DNA from: Cellulomonas edaphi
Lineage (GTDB): Bacteria; Actinomycetota; Actinomycetes; Actinomycetales; Cellulomonadaceae
Assembly: GCF_030362815.1 (NCBI RefSeq)
Contig: NZ_JAUCGR010000002.1
Location: 496,001 to 560,000, forward strand
Reading direction: 5' to 3'
Length of the DNA stretch: 64,000 bases
Shown here one piece after another: positions 8,687 through 17,275 of the stretch (its first letter is position 1; each line of letters opens with the position of its first letter). The translations under genes were made by a program, and so were the position numbers. The notes below the pieces were generated by a model that saw only the letters and a list, made by a program, of their open reading frames with translations, ran no database searches and was not told the origin of the DNA.

Positions 8687-9850
8687 ATGACGCAGCCCAC
8701 CGCCACCCGCCCGGACGTCCGCAAGCTCGCGACGACGAGCACGGGTGCGATCGCGCTCGCCGCCATCGCGGTCGGCGTCTCTGCCACGGCGGCCGACGCG
8801 AACGAGCGCTACACCGTGCGCGCGGGCGACACCGTGAGCCACATCGCCCTGCGGACCGGCACCACAGTGGCCTCCATCGCGCGCGCGAACTCGCTCGCAG
8901 ACGCCTCGCGGATCCACGTCGGGCAGGTGCTGTCCATCCCCACGTCGGGACCGACTGCGAGCACCACGCACGCCAAGCCCGCGAAGCCCCGTGTCACGCA
9001 CACCGTGCGCGCAGGAGACACCGTCAGCGCGATCGCGCACCGGTACGGCACCACCGTCGCCTCGGTCGTGGCCAAGAACCACCTCGATGCGCGGGCGATG
9101 ATCCGCGTCGGCCAGGTGCTCACCATCTCCGGCGGCTCGAAGGCCACGGTCGCGCCGTCACGCTCGACCCACGCGACCCCGGCCAAGGTGCGCTACACCG
9201 TGCGGTCCGGTGACACGGTCGGCGCGATCGCCGCCAAGCACGGCATCAGCGTCGCCGCGATCGTCAAGGCGAACGGCCTCGGCGCCAACGCGCTCATCCG
9301 CATCGGGCAGGTCCTCACGCTCCCGGGATCGACGAGCACGAAGAGCGCGACCCCGTCGGGCGGCAAGGTCCCGAGCACGTTCGCCGGCCGCACCTACTCG
9401 CAGGCGGTCGTGGGCGCCGCGAACGCCAACAAGGCGACGCTCGAGCGCATCGGGGTGCCCAGCAAGGCCGAGATGCAGCGCAAGGTCGTCAGCACCGCCC
9501 GCAAGATGGGCCTCGACCCCGCGCTCGCGCAGGCGATCGCCTACCAGGAGTCGGGCTTCAACCACACGGCGGTCTCCCCCGCCAACGCCATCGGCGTCAT
9601 GCAGGTCATCCCGTCGTCGGGCGAGTGGGCCTCGGACCTCGTCGGCCGGCACCTCAACCTCCTGGACCCCCAGGACAACGTCACGGCGGGTGTCGCGATC
9701 CTCCGCTCGCTGGTGCGCACGTCTCCGGACCTGCCCCGGGCCATCGCCGGCTACTACCAGGGGGCGAGCTCGGTGCGGAAGTACGGCATGTTCGCGGACA
9801 CGCGTCGGTACGTGGCGAACGTGCAGACGCTCATGACCCGCTTCGGCTGA
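8687..9850 (+). CDS. LysM-repeat lytic transglycosylase-like secreted protein
   Basis: A 387-aa secreted protein. A hydrophobic signal segment (about residues 18-37) precedes three LysM domains at roughly 42-85, 105-150 and 167-211, each opening YTVRxGDTV or HTVRAGDTV (N-acetylglucosamine/peptidoglycan binding). A C-terminal SLT transglycosylase domain spans about 265-385, with catalytic Glu in AYQESGFN and the GVMQVIPSS motif. It probably cleaves peptidoglycan glycan strands. It lies between the Rv2175c-like gene and the PASTA kinase, a context linking it to wall growth control. A paired direct repeat precedes it. Confidence 0.9.
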   Translation: MTQPTATRPDVRKLATTSTGAIALAAIAVGVSATAADANERYTVRAGDTVSHIALRTGTTVASIARANSLADASRIHVGQVLSIPTSGPTASTTHAKPAKPRVTHTVRAGDTVSAIAHRYGTTVASVVAKNHLDARAMIRVGQVLTISGGSKATVAPSRSTHATPAKVRYTVRSGDTVGAIAAKHGISVAAIVKANGLGANALIRIGQVLTLPGSTSTKSATPSGGKVPSTFAGRTYSQAVVGAANANKATLERIGVPSKAEMQRKVVSTARKMGLDPALAQAIAYQESGFNHTAVSPANAIGVMQVIPSSGEWASDLVGRHLNLLDPQDNVTAGVAILRSLVRTSPDLPRAIAGYYQGASSVRKYGMFADTRRYVANVQTLMTRFG

Positions 9851-9899
9851 CCCGAGCGCCTCCACCGCATGCACACACCTCGCCCGTAGACTCTCGCGC

Positions 9900-11885
9900 G
9901 TGGGAGCAACCGTCACAGATCCACTCGTCGGCCGCATGGTCGACGGGCGGTACGAGGTCGTCTCCCGCATCGCCCGGGGCGGCATGGCGACGGTGTACCT
10001 CGCGGTCGACCGGCGCCTGGACCGCGACGTCGCCCTCAAGGTCATGCACCCGCACCTGGCGGAGGGCTCGTCCGGCGCCGACTTCGTCGCCCGCTTCCGC
10101 CGCGAGGCCCGCACGGCGGCCCGGCTCACGCACCCGGGGCTCGTCGGCGTGTACGACCAAGGGGTCGACGGCGAGACCAGCTACCTCACCATGGAGTACG
10201 TCGACGGCGTGAACCTGCGCCGGCGCATCGGCGAGGTGGGCGCCCTGACCGTCGGCGAGGCGCTGACCGTCGCCGCGGCCGTCCTCGACGCGCTGGCCGC
10301 CGCGCACCGCGCCGGCCTCGTCCATCGCGACGTCAAGCCCGAGAACGTCCTGCTCGCGTCCGACGACAGGGTCAAGCTGGCCGACTTCGGCCTGGCCCGC
10401 GCGGTCACCGAGGTCACCGCCACCACCACGGGCACCGTGCTCGGCACGGTCGCCTACCTGGCCCCCGAGCTGGTGGTCCGCGGCGCGAGCGACGCGCGCA
10501 CGGACGTGTACGCGTGCGGCGTCCTCATCTTCGAGATGCTCACCGGCCACCAGCCCTTCGTCGGCGACACGCCCATCCAGGTCGCGTTCCAGCACGTCAA
10601 CACCGACATCCCCGCGCCGTCGGACCAGGTGGACTGGCTCCCCATCGAGATCGACGACCTGGTGCGCGCCCTCGCGGCTCGCGACCCCGAGGACCGCCCG
10701 ATCGACGCCGCGGCCGCGGCCGTGCTCCTGCGGCGCACGCGGGACGCGCTCGACGCCGAGACGCTCGACCGTCGCGCGGACGTCGCGCCGTCCATCGTGC
10801 TGCCGGCGGCGACGGACCCCGACGAGACCGATCTGGGCGAGTCGCTCGACACCGAGGACGAGGACGCCGACGCCACCGCCCGCCTCGAGCTGCACGAAGG
10901 TCCCGGGTCGACCGTGGCCCTGCCCATCGGGCTCGCCGGCGCGCTCGAGCCCGCGAAGGTCGCACCCGCGCGCCGGCGCCGTCACCTGGTGCGCTGGCTC
11001 GTCGTGCTGCTGGTCGCCGTCGCGGCGGTTGTCGGCGGCATCTGGTGGTACGGATCGGCCGGCCCCGGGGCCTGGACCGACATGCCGAAGGTCGTCGGCC
11101 AGACGCAGGACGCGGCCGAGAAGGTGCTCGTGTCCACCGGCCTCGAGGCGCGCACGGTCGAGGAGTACGACGGCGAGACGCCCAAGGGCGAGGTCGTCTC
11201 GACCGTCCCGGTGGCCGGCGAGTCCGTGCGCAAGGGATCGACCGTCGAGCTCACCGTCTCGAAGGGGCCCGACTACGTGCAGGTCCCCTCGGGTGTCATC
11301 GGGCAGATGCAGGACAAGGCGGACGCCAAGCTCCAGGAAGCCGGCCTCAAACCGGTGTACGCGCCCGACGAGTACGACCCGAAGGCCTCGATCGGCGAGG
11401 TGCTGAGCGCCACCCTCCCGAACGGCGAGTCGGCCGACCCGGGCACGCGCACCACCCGCGGCACGGAGGTGACGCTGACCCTCTCGAAGGGGCCGCAGCC
11501 CGTCACCGTGTCCAGCGTCGTCGGCGCGACGCTCGACGTCGCGAAGAAGCAGCTCAACGGCGACGGCCTCAAGGTGAAGTCCACCAAGGCCTACAGCGAC
11601 ACGGTGCCCGAGGGCCGCGTGGTCAGCCAGGACCCGAAGTCGGGCACGGGCGTGCACGAGGGCGACACCGTCAAGCTCGTCGTGTCCAAGGGCCACGCAC
11701 CCGTGGTCGTGCCCCCCGTGGAGCGCATGAGCTTCGGCGAGGCCAAGGCCGCGCTCGAGGCGCTCGGCTTCGTGGTCAACCGCCAGAACTCGTGGGGCGG
11801 CTTCCTCGGGCAGGTCGTCGACCAGAGCGTCGACGCCGGCACCAAGGCCGACTGGGGCAGCACCATCACGCTCACGGTGGTCTGA
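9900..11885 (+). CDS. pknL: PASTA-domain Ser/Thr protein kinase (PknL-like)
   Basis: A 661-aa Hanks-type kinase. The kinase domain (about 18-285) has Gly-rich loop [17 protein letters not shown] lysine, [11 protein letters not shown] catalytic loop, DFGLA, and a Thr-rich activation loop ([11 protein letters not shown]). An acidic juxtamembrane linker is followed by one TM helix (about 364-384) and four extracellular PASTA repeats (about 395-661) that bind peptidoglycan fragments or lipid II. By position beside the Rv2175c-like gene and aroG it corresponds to M. tuberculosis pknL; that protein, as I recall, lacks PASTA domains, so this is a domain-richer version. GTG start at 9900. Confidence 0.93.
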   Translation: MGATVTDPLVGRMVDGRYEVVSRIARGGMATVYLAVDRRLDRDVALKVMHPHLAEGSSGADFVARFRREARTAARLTHPGLVGVYDQGVDGETSYLTMEYVDGVNLRRRIGEVGALTVGEALTVAAAVLDALAAAHRAGLVHRDVKPENVLLASDDRVKLADFGLARAVTEVTATTTGTVLGTVAYLAPELVVRGASDARTDVYACGVLIFEMLTGHQPFVGDTPIQVAFQHVNTDIPAPSDQVDWLPIEIDDLVRALAARDPEDRPIDAAAAAVLLRRTRDALDAETLDRRADVAPSIVLPAATDPDETDLGESLDTEDEDADATARLELHEGPGSTVALPIGLAGALEPAKVAPARRRRHLVRWLVVLLVAVAAVVGGIWWYGSAGPGAWTDMPKVVGQTQDAAEKVLVSTGLEARTVEEYDGETPKGEVVSTVPVAGESVRKGSTVELTVSKGPDYVQVPSGVIGQMQDKADAKLQEAGLKPVYAPDEYDPKASIGEVLSATLPNGESADPGTRTTRGTEVTLTLSKGPQPVTVSSVVGATLDVAKKQLNGDGLKVKSTKAYSDTVPEGRVVSQDPKSGTGVHEGDTVKLVVSKGHAPVVVPPVERMSFGEAKAALEALGFVVNRQNSWGGFLGQVVDQSVDAGTKADWGSTITLTVV

Positions 11886-11907
11886 GGACCCCCGGGGACG
11901 CGGCCCG

Positions 11908-11939
11908 CCGACGGCGCGAGGTCTCCCCCGCGCCGTCGG
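11908..11939. terminator. Bidirectional terminator hairpin
   Basis: Perfect 11-bp stem CCGACGGCGCG/CGCGCCGTCGG with a 10-nt loop between the convergent kinase and DAHP synthase genes. Confidence 0.75.
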
Positions 11940-11957
11940 TGGTGCAGCCGCCGGCGA

Positions 11958-13310
11958 CTACGCCGCGCGGAGCAGCTCGACGACCTGGAAGGCCAGCTCG
12001 AGCGACTGCTGGTGGTTCAGGCGCGGGTCCACGAGCGTCTCGTAGCGGCGCGCGAGCCCCTCGTCGTCGATCTCCTCGGAGCCGCCGAGCACCTCGGTGA
12101 CGTCGTCGCCCGTGAGCTCGATGTGCAGGCCACCGGGCACGGTGCCCAGCCCGCGGTGCACCTCGAAGAAGCCGGCGACCTCGTCCATGACGTCCGAGAA
12201 ACGCCGCGTCTTGTAGCCCGATGCCGAGGTGATGCCGTTGCCGTGCATGGGGTCGCAGACCCAGGTCACCGGCCGTCCGTCCGCCGTGACCTTCTCGACG
12301 AGCGACGGCAGCAGGTCGCGCACCTTGCCCGCGCCCATGCGCGTGATGAACGTGATGCGGCCGGCCTCACCCTGCGGGTTGAGCTTGTCGATGAGCGCGA
12401 GCGCGTCGTCCCCGGTCGTGGTGGGCCCGAGCTTGATGCCGATCGGGTTCTGCACCCGGGAGAAGTAGTCGACGTGGGCGCCGTCGAGCTGCCGGGTGCG
12501 CTCGCCGATCCACACGAAGTGGCCCGAGCAGTCGTAGGGCAGGCCCGTGCGCGAGTCGATCCGGGTCAGCGGACGCTCGTAGTCCAGGAGCAGCCCCTCG
12601 TGGCTCGAGAAGAAGTCCACCGAGCGGAGCGCGTCGAAATCGGCACCGCACGCGGCCATGAACCGGATGGCCCGGTCGATCTCGGCGGCGATCTCCTCGT
12701 AGCGCGAGTAGGCCGGGTTGGCCGTGAAGCCACGGTTCCACTCGTGCACGCGCAGGAGCGACGCGAAGCCGCCGGTCGTGAAGGCGCGGATGAGGTTCAG
12801 CGTCGAGGCGGACGTGTGGTACGCCTCGAGAAGCCGCTGGGGGTCCGGGGTGCGGGCCTCGGGCGTGAACTCGTACCCGTTGATGATGTCGCCACGGAAG
12901 GCGGGCAGCGTGACGCCGTCACGCGTCTCGCTGTCGGACGAGCGGGGCTTGGCGTACTGGCCCGCCATGCGACCCATCTTGATGACCGGCAGGCTCGCGC
13001 CGTAGGTCAGCACGACGGCCATCTGCAGGATCGTCTTGATCTTGTTGCGGATGTTGTCTGCGGTGGCCTCGCCGAACGTCTCCGCGCAGTCGCCGCCCTG
13101 GAGCAGGAACGCCTCGCCGCGGCCGGCCGCGGCGAGCTGCGCACGCAGGTGGTCGGCCTCGCCCGCGAACACGAGCGGGGGCAGGTTCGACAGCCGCGCG
13201 GTGACCGCCTCGAGCGCCGAGGCGTCCGGCCACTGAGGCTGCTGCACCGGCGACAGCGAGCGCCAGGCGTCGAGGCCCTCGAGGACCCCGGGGTCGGGCG
13301 CGATCGTCAT
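11958..13310 (-). CDS. aroG: Class II 3-deoxy-7-phosphoheptulonate (DAHP) synthase
   Basis: A 450-aa plant-type (class II) DAHP synthase that condenses PEP and erythrose-4-phosphate at the entry of the shikimate pathway. Diagnostic motifs are FLLQGGDCAETF (metal-binding Cys), GRMAGQYAKPRS, FSSHEGLLLDYE, KLGPTTTGDDAL and WVCDPMHGNG (metal His). Length matches the family. The ATG at 13310 overlaps the stop of the phosphofructokinase gene (ATGA), so translation is coupled. It is the Rv2178c counterpart beside the pknL-like gene. Confidence 0.95.
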   Translation of the reverse strand: MTIAPDPGVLEGLDAWRSLSPVQQPQWPDASALEAVTARLSNLPPLVFAGEADHLRAQLAAAGRGEAFLLQGGDCAETFGEATADNIRNKIKTILQMAVVLTYGASLPVIKMGRMAGQYAKPRSSDSETRDGVTLPAFRGDIINGYEFTPEARTPDPQRLLEAYHTSASTLNLIRAFTTGGFASLLRVHEWNRGFTANPAYSRYEEIAAEIDRAIRFMAACGADFDALRSVDFFSSHEGLLLDYERPLTRIDSRTGLPYDCSGHFVWIGERTRQLDGAHVDYFSRVQNPIGIKLGPTTTGDDALALIDKLNPQGEAGRITFITRMGAGKVRDLLPSLVEKVTADGRPVTWVCDPMHGNGITSASGYKTRRFSDVMDEVAGFFEVHRGLGTVPGGLHIELTGDDVTEVLGGSEEIDDEGLARRYETLVDPRLNHQQSLELAFQVVELLRAA

Positions 13311-14527
13311 GCGTGGCTCGCCGGGACCAGGTCCTGCCCGATGTCGGACAGGAGCGCGCCGAACCAGGGCTGGGACACGTCGAACGCCTTGCCGCCCGCG
13401 ATGCGCGGGAACTCGATGGCGCGCAGCACGTCGCCCTGCTCCTCGTCGTGCCCGATGACGCCGGACTCGCCGCGCAGCGCGGACTCGACCGCGAGGTCGG
13501 TCATGGACTTGATCAGGCGCAGGTCCTCGGCGTTCGCCGCGGCCGCACGGGAGTAGTAGCCCGACTTCTGCACCATCGTCTTCTCCGCGCCCAGCTTCTC
13601 GCCGAACTGCTTGGCGAACCACTGTCCCGGGTTGACGGTGTCGAGCTTCACGTGGCCGAACGGGTCGCGCTCCACGGGCGTGCCGGCGGCCTCGAGCTGC
13701 TCGACGATCTCGTGCATGCCGGCGCCCTCGGACAGGAAGATGTTGACGTTGCCCTGGCTGTCCATGATCGCCTTGAGCCGCTCGGCCTCGGCGTCGATGT
13801 CGAGCGCGAGCTCCGGCACGAAGACGGCGTGGATGTCCCAGCGCTCCCGCGTGAGGCCGATGCCCGGGACCCACTGCTGCTGGTCGAGCCACTTGCGGTA
13901 CTCGACGGCGGCCGCGGCCGTGAGCCATCCGCAGTGCCGGCCCATGACCTCGTGGACGATGAGCATGCGCGGGCCCGAGCGGTGCTCGCCGATGATGTTC
14001 GCGGCGAAGCCGGCGGCCTCCTCGGCCGCGGTCCAGGCGCCCAGCGACTGACGGATCGGGATGACGTCGTTGTCGATCGTCTTGGGCAGGCCCACCACCG
14101 TGAGCTCGTAGCCGTTGTCGTGCAGGTACGCGGCGAGGTCGGCGGCCGTCGTGTTGGTGTCGTCACCGCCGATGGTGTGCAGCACGTCGACGCCGTCGGC
14201 CTTGAGCCGCTCCGCGGCGACCTTCAGCGGGTCCTCGCCCTCCTGCACCAGGCCGCGCTTGACGCAGTCCTTGGCGTTGGTGAGCTTCACGCGGGAGTTG
14301 CCGATGGGCGAGCCGCCGAAGCGGTGCAGGATGCCGGCGTTCTTGCGCACCTCGTCGTCGATGACGACCTTGTCCCCGCGCAGCAGGCCGTAGTAGCCGT
14401 GCTCGTAGGCGATGATCTCGACGTCCGGCGCGATCTCGGTGTAGCGCTCGATGAGGCCCCCGACGGCGGAGGACAGGCACGGAGCGAAGCCACCCGCGGT
14501 CAGGAGGGCGACGCGACGAACCGACAT
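13307..14527 (-). CDS. pfp: 6-phosphofructokinase, pyrophosphate-dependent type
   Basis: A 406-aa phosphofructokinase. Residues 120-123 are GGDD (ATP enzymes have GGDG) and 148-154 are PKTIDND (ATP enzymes have GTIDND). These two changes are the recognised signature of PPi-dependent PFKs. The enzyme would phosphorylate fructose-6-phosphate reversibly with PPi in glycolysis or gluconeogenesis. ATG 14527 is chosen over an in-frame GTG three codons upstream because GAGAGG is spaced 8 nt from it. Its stop overlaps the aroG start. Phosphoryl donor is inferred from signature residues. Confidence 0.9.
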   Translation of the reverse strand: MSVRRVALLTAGGFAPCLSSAVGGLIERYTEIAPDVEIIAYEHGYYGLLRGDKVVIDDEVRKNAGILHRFGGSPIGNSRVKLTNAKDCVKRGLVQEGEDPLKVAAERLKADGVDVLHTIGGDDTNTTAADLAAYLHDNGYELTVVGLPKTIDNDVIPIRQSLGAWTAAEEAAGFAANIIGEHRSGPRMLIVHEVMGRHCGWLTAAAAVEYRKWLDQQQWVPGIGLTRERWDIHAVFVPELALDIDAEAERLKAIMDSQGNVNIFLSEGAGMHEIVEQLEAAGTPVERDPFGHVKLDTVNPGQWFAKQFGEKLGAEKTMVQKSGYYSRAAAANAEDLRLIKSMTDLAVESALRGESGVIGHDEEQGDVLRAIEFPRIAGGKAFDVSQPWFGALLSDIGQDLVPASHA

Positions 14528-14560
14528 GAGACACACCTCTCGTAGAACTGCACTGGTTGC

Positions 14561-14576
14561 ACCTGCTGGAGCAGGT
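14561..14576. promoter_or_regulatory. Palindrome upstream of the phosphofructokinase gene
   Basis: ACCTGCT-GG-AGCAGGT, 7-bp perfect arms, 34 bases before the PFK ATG. Possible operator for the pfp-aroG unit; no regulator identified. Confidence 0.3.
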
Positions 14577-14647
14577 CTCGAACGTAGGCGGCGCGCGTGC
14601 GCGACGACCGGGACCGAGGTCCGGTCAGCGGCACAGGGCCGACGGGG

Positions 14648-15448
14648 TCATCCTACTGACGCCGCGTCGTCGTCCTTCGGGGGGACCGGAACCTGGACGT
14701 CCGGCACCGGGCGGCCCCCGGGCGCGGTCGGCGCCTGGTCGTCCGCGCCGCCCGCGGCGGCCGGATGGCCCGTGGCGATCCGGGCCTTCTGGGTGGCCGC
14801 GTAGACGTCCACGTACTCCTGGCCGGACAGGCTCATGATCGCGTACATGATCTCGTCGGTGACCGAGCGCAGGATGAACCGGTCGTTCTCCATGCCGCGG
14901 TACCGGCTGAAGTCGAGCGGCTCACCCACCACCATGCCGATGCGCATGACCTTGGGGATGGTGCGCCCGAGAGGCTGGGCGACGTTGGTGTCCACCATCG
15001 CGACGGGGATCACCGGGGCGCCGGACTCGATGGCGAGCCGTGCGATGCCGGTCTTGCCACGGTAGAGCCGCCCGTCCGGGCTGCGGGTCCCCTCGGGATA
15101 GATCCCGAACAACCCGCCCTCCTCGAGCCGCCGGAGCCCGGTGCGCAGTGCCGCCTCGCTGGCCTTGCCGCCGCCACGGTCCACGGGGATGGTGCCGACG
15201 CCGCGGAAGAAGCCCGCCTGCAGCCGGCCCTTGAGCCCGTGACCCGTGAAGTACTCCTGCTTGCCGATGAACACGAGCTCGCGGTCGAGCATGAGCGGCA
15301 GGAAGAACGAGTCGATCACCGCGAGGTGGTTGCTCGCGAGGATCGCGGCACCCTCGGCCGGGATGTTCTGGGCACCACGGATCCACGGTCGGTAGACCAG
15401 GTGCAGGAGCGGACCCACGAAGACCCGCTTCATCAACCAGTAGAACAA
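14648..15448 (-). CDS. 1-acyl-sn-glycerol-3-phosphate acyltransferase (PlsC family)
   Basis: A 266-aa membrane-associated acyltransferase of phospholipid synthesis. It has the catalytic NHLAVID motif (NHx4D, about residue 40) and the IYPEGTRS motif (about residue 116). The C-terminal 35 residues are a Pro/Ala/Asp-rich tail not needed by the family. The start is a TTG at 15448: GGAGAGG lies 7 nt upstream and the reading frame has no better candidate (the nearby GTG is out of frame). It corresponds in order to Rv2182c. Confidence 0.88.
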   Translation of the reverse strand: MFYWLMKRVFVGPLLHLVYRPWIRGAQNIPAEGAAILASNHLAVIDSFFLPLMLDRELVFIGKQEYFTGHGLKGRLQAGFFRGVGTIPVDRGGGKASEAALRTGLRRLEEGGLFGIYPEGTRSPDGRLYRGKTGIARLAIESGAPVIPVAMVDTNVAQPLGRTIPKVMRIGMVVGEPLDFSRYRGMENDRFILRSVTDEIMYAIMSLSGQEYVDVYAATQKARIATGHPAAAGGADDQAPTAPGGRPVPDVQVPVPPKDDDAASVG

Positions 15449-15534
15449 GTGCTCACCTCTCCAGCCGGCATGCCCCGCAGCCCGTAGCGCGGGCCGGACA
15501 CCGTTGCCGCACCGTCCGACTCTAGAGTGCTCCT

Positions 15535-16131
15535 ATGGCTCCTCGCCCCGACGACCCGGACGAGCCGGCCCTCGGTCCGGACGCCGACGTCCCCGGACCC
15601 GAGGACATCGGCTCCTCGGCGCACGCCGACGACCCCGCCACCCCGGCGCCCGACGGACCTCCTGAGCGTGCCCCGGAGGTCGTCGACGACGAGCAGTGGG
15701 CCGCCATCGTGGCGCAGCTGGGCGAGGTCGACAGCACCGACGCGCCGAGCAGACCCGCGCTCGACTTCCCCGTCGCGCCGTGGGTCGAGGGCGCTCACGT
15801 CGTCCGTCCCGCCGAGCAGGCCCCCGCCGGTCGCGACTGGGACGGCACGTCGCAGTACGACGACGCCGAGGCGGCCGTCGACGAGGCCGACTCGTTCGTC
15901 CCGCCGGACCCCGGTCCCGTGCTCGGCGGTGACCCGCTGCTCACGATGGCCTGGTTCGCGGCGGCCGGCATGCCGCTGTTCCTGCTCGTCGTGCTCGTCG
16001 CGTGGCGCGACGCCCCCGCGGCGCTCGTCCAGGCCGCCTGCGCGGTGTTCGTGCTCGGCGTCGCGGCGCTCGTGTGGCGCATGCCTCACCGGCGCGACCC
16101 CGACGACGACGACACGGGCGCCGTGGTCTGA
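15535..16131 (+). CDS. Conserved membrane protein with acidic N-terminus
   Basis: A 198-aa protein. The first 130 residues are a Pro/Asp/Glu-rich soluble region and two TM helices follow (about 138-158, LTMAWFAAAGMPLFLLVVLV, and 164-182). It ends in a short charged tail. No named domain recognised; such proteins occur in many Micrococcales at this place. It converges on the glucokinase gene with only 2 bases between the stops. Confidence 0.7.
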   Translation: MAPRPDDPDEPALGPDADVPGPEDIGSSAHADDPATPAPDGPPERAPEVVDDEQWAAIVAQLGEVDSTDAPSRPALDFPVAPWVEGAHVVRPAEQAPAGRDWDGTSQYDDAEAAVDEADSFVPPDPGPVLGGDPLLTMAWFAAAGMPLFLLVVLVAWRDAPAALVQAACAVFVLGVAALVWRMPHRRDPDDDDTGAVV

Positions 16132-16133
16132 CG

Positions 16134-17078
16134 TCAGAGCCGCGCCAGGTCTGCGGCGCCGACCATGCCGGCGTCGTTGCCCATGGCCGCGACGACGAAC
16201 GTCGCCTCGGGACGGTGCCCCCGGCCCGAGAGCTGGTCGCTGAACGCCTTGCGTGCGGGCGCCAGCAGCAGGTCACCCGCGGCAGCGACGCCGCCGCCGA
16301 CGACGATCAGGGCGGGGTCGAGCAGCGCGGTCGCCGAGGCAGCGCCCTCGCCCAACCAGCGGCCCAGCTCGGAGAGCAGCTCGACGGCCAGCGGGTCACC
16401 CTCCCCGGCGGCCTGGGTCACGTGCGGTCCGGTGATCGCGTCCACCGACCCTCCCGCGAGCTCGAGTATGCGCCCCGCGCGGTCCTTCTGCGTGTGGGCG
16501 GCCGCCTGCGCGTCGCGCACCAGCGCACGGCCCGACGTGTACTGCTCCCAGCAGCCCTCGTGGCCGCAGCCGCAGTAGTGCCCACCGGGGACCACGCGCA
16601 TGTGGCCGATCTCGGACGCGACGCCCCACGCCCCGCGGACCAGCTCGCCGTTGGACACGATCGCGCCCCCCAGGCCGGTCCCGACCGTGAGCGTGAGCAT
16701 GTCGTCGACGTCCTGCGCGGCCCCGAACCGGAACTCGGCCCAGCCGGCGGCGTTGGCGTCGTTCTCGACGACGATCGTGACCTTGTCCTCGATGAGGGCC
16801 GCGACGTTGTCACGCAGCGGGTAGTCGCGCCACGCGATGTTCGGCGCGAACAGGACGCCCGAGCGGTCGGCTGCGACGAACCCCGCCGCCGCGAGGCCGA
16901 TCGCGGAGATCTGGTACGACGCACTCAGCTCGGCGTACACGTCCGCGATCGCGCGGTCGATGCTCGCCGCGTCGTCCGGGGCGGTGTCGCGGCGCGTCTG
17001 GGCCACGATCGTGCCTTCGTCGTCCACGACGCCCGCCGCGATCTTGGTCCCGCCGATGTCCACACCGATGGCGTGCAT
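16134..17078 (-). CDS. glk: ROK-family glucokinase
   Basis: A 314-aa sugar kinase. DIGGTKIAAGVVD (phosphate 1/ATP loop) opens the protein, VENDANAAGWAE and GTGLGGAIV form the substrate and phosphate regions, and HMRVVPGGHYCGCGHEGCWEQY carries the ROK zinc motif (CxCGxxGCxE). It would phosphorylate glucose at the start of glycolysis and may take part in carbon repression, as ROK glucokinases do in Streptomyces. It is divergent from the acyl-CoA ligase gene. Polyphosphate use cannot be judged. Confidence 0.9.
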   Translation of the reverse strand: MHAIGVDIGGTKIAAGVVDDEGTIVAQTRRDTAPDDAASIDRAIADVYAELSASYQISAIGLAAAGFVAADRSGVLFAPNIAWRDYPLRDNVAALIEDKVTIVVENDANAAGWAEFRFGAAQDVDDMLTLTVGTGLGGAIVSNGELVRGAWGVASEIGHMRVVPGGHYCGCGHEGCWEQYTSGRALVRDAQAAAHTQKDRAGRILELAGGSVDAITGPHVTQAAGEGDPLAVELLSELGRWLGEGAASATALLDPALIVVGGGVAAAGDLLLAPARKAFSDQLSGRGHRPEATFVVAAMGNDAGMVGAADLARL

Positions 17079-17215
17079 GTGTGAGTGCTCCTACGCGATC
17101 GTCTCCGTTGGTACCGCGACCACGCGGCACGGGTGCCCACGCTAGCGGTCTGCGAGGGGTGCGAGGGACGACCAGGGTCCCACCGCCGCGCAGATGACCC
17201 GGTCGGGGGCTGGCG

Positions 17216-17227
17216 TACTGGCGAGTA
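17216..17227. promoter_or_regulatory. Palindrome in the glk-fadD intergenic region
   Basis: TACT-GGCG-AGTA, a short symmetric site 49 bases before the acyl-CoA ligase ATG, partly overlapping the expected promoter. The form resembles a TetR-type operator. No regulator gene is adjacent. Confidence 0.35.
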
Positions 17228-17275
17228 ACGTCCCGTATCCTCATGCTCACTTCGCCACCTGCCACTGGAGTCAGC

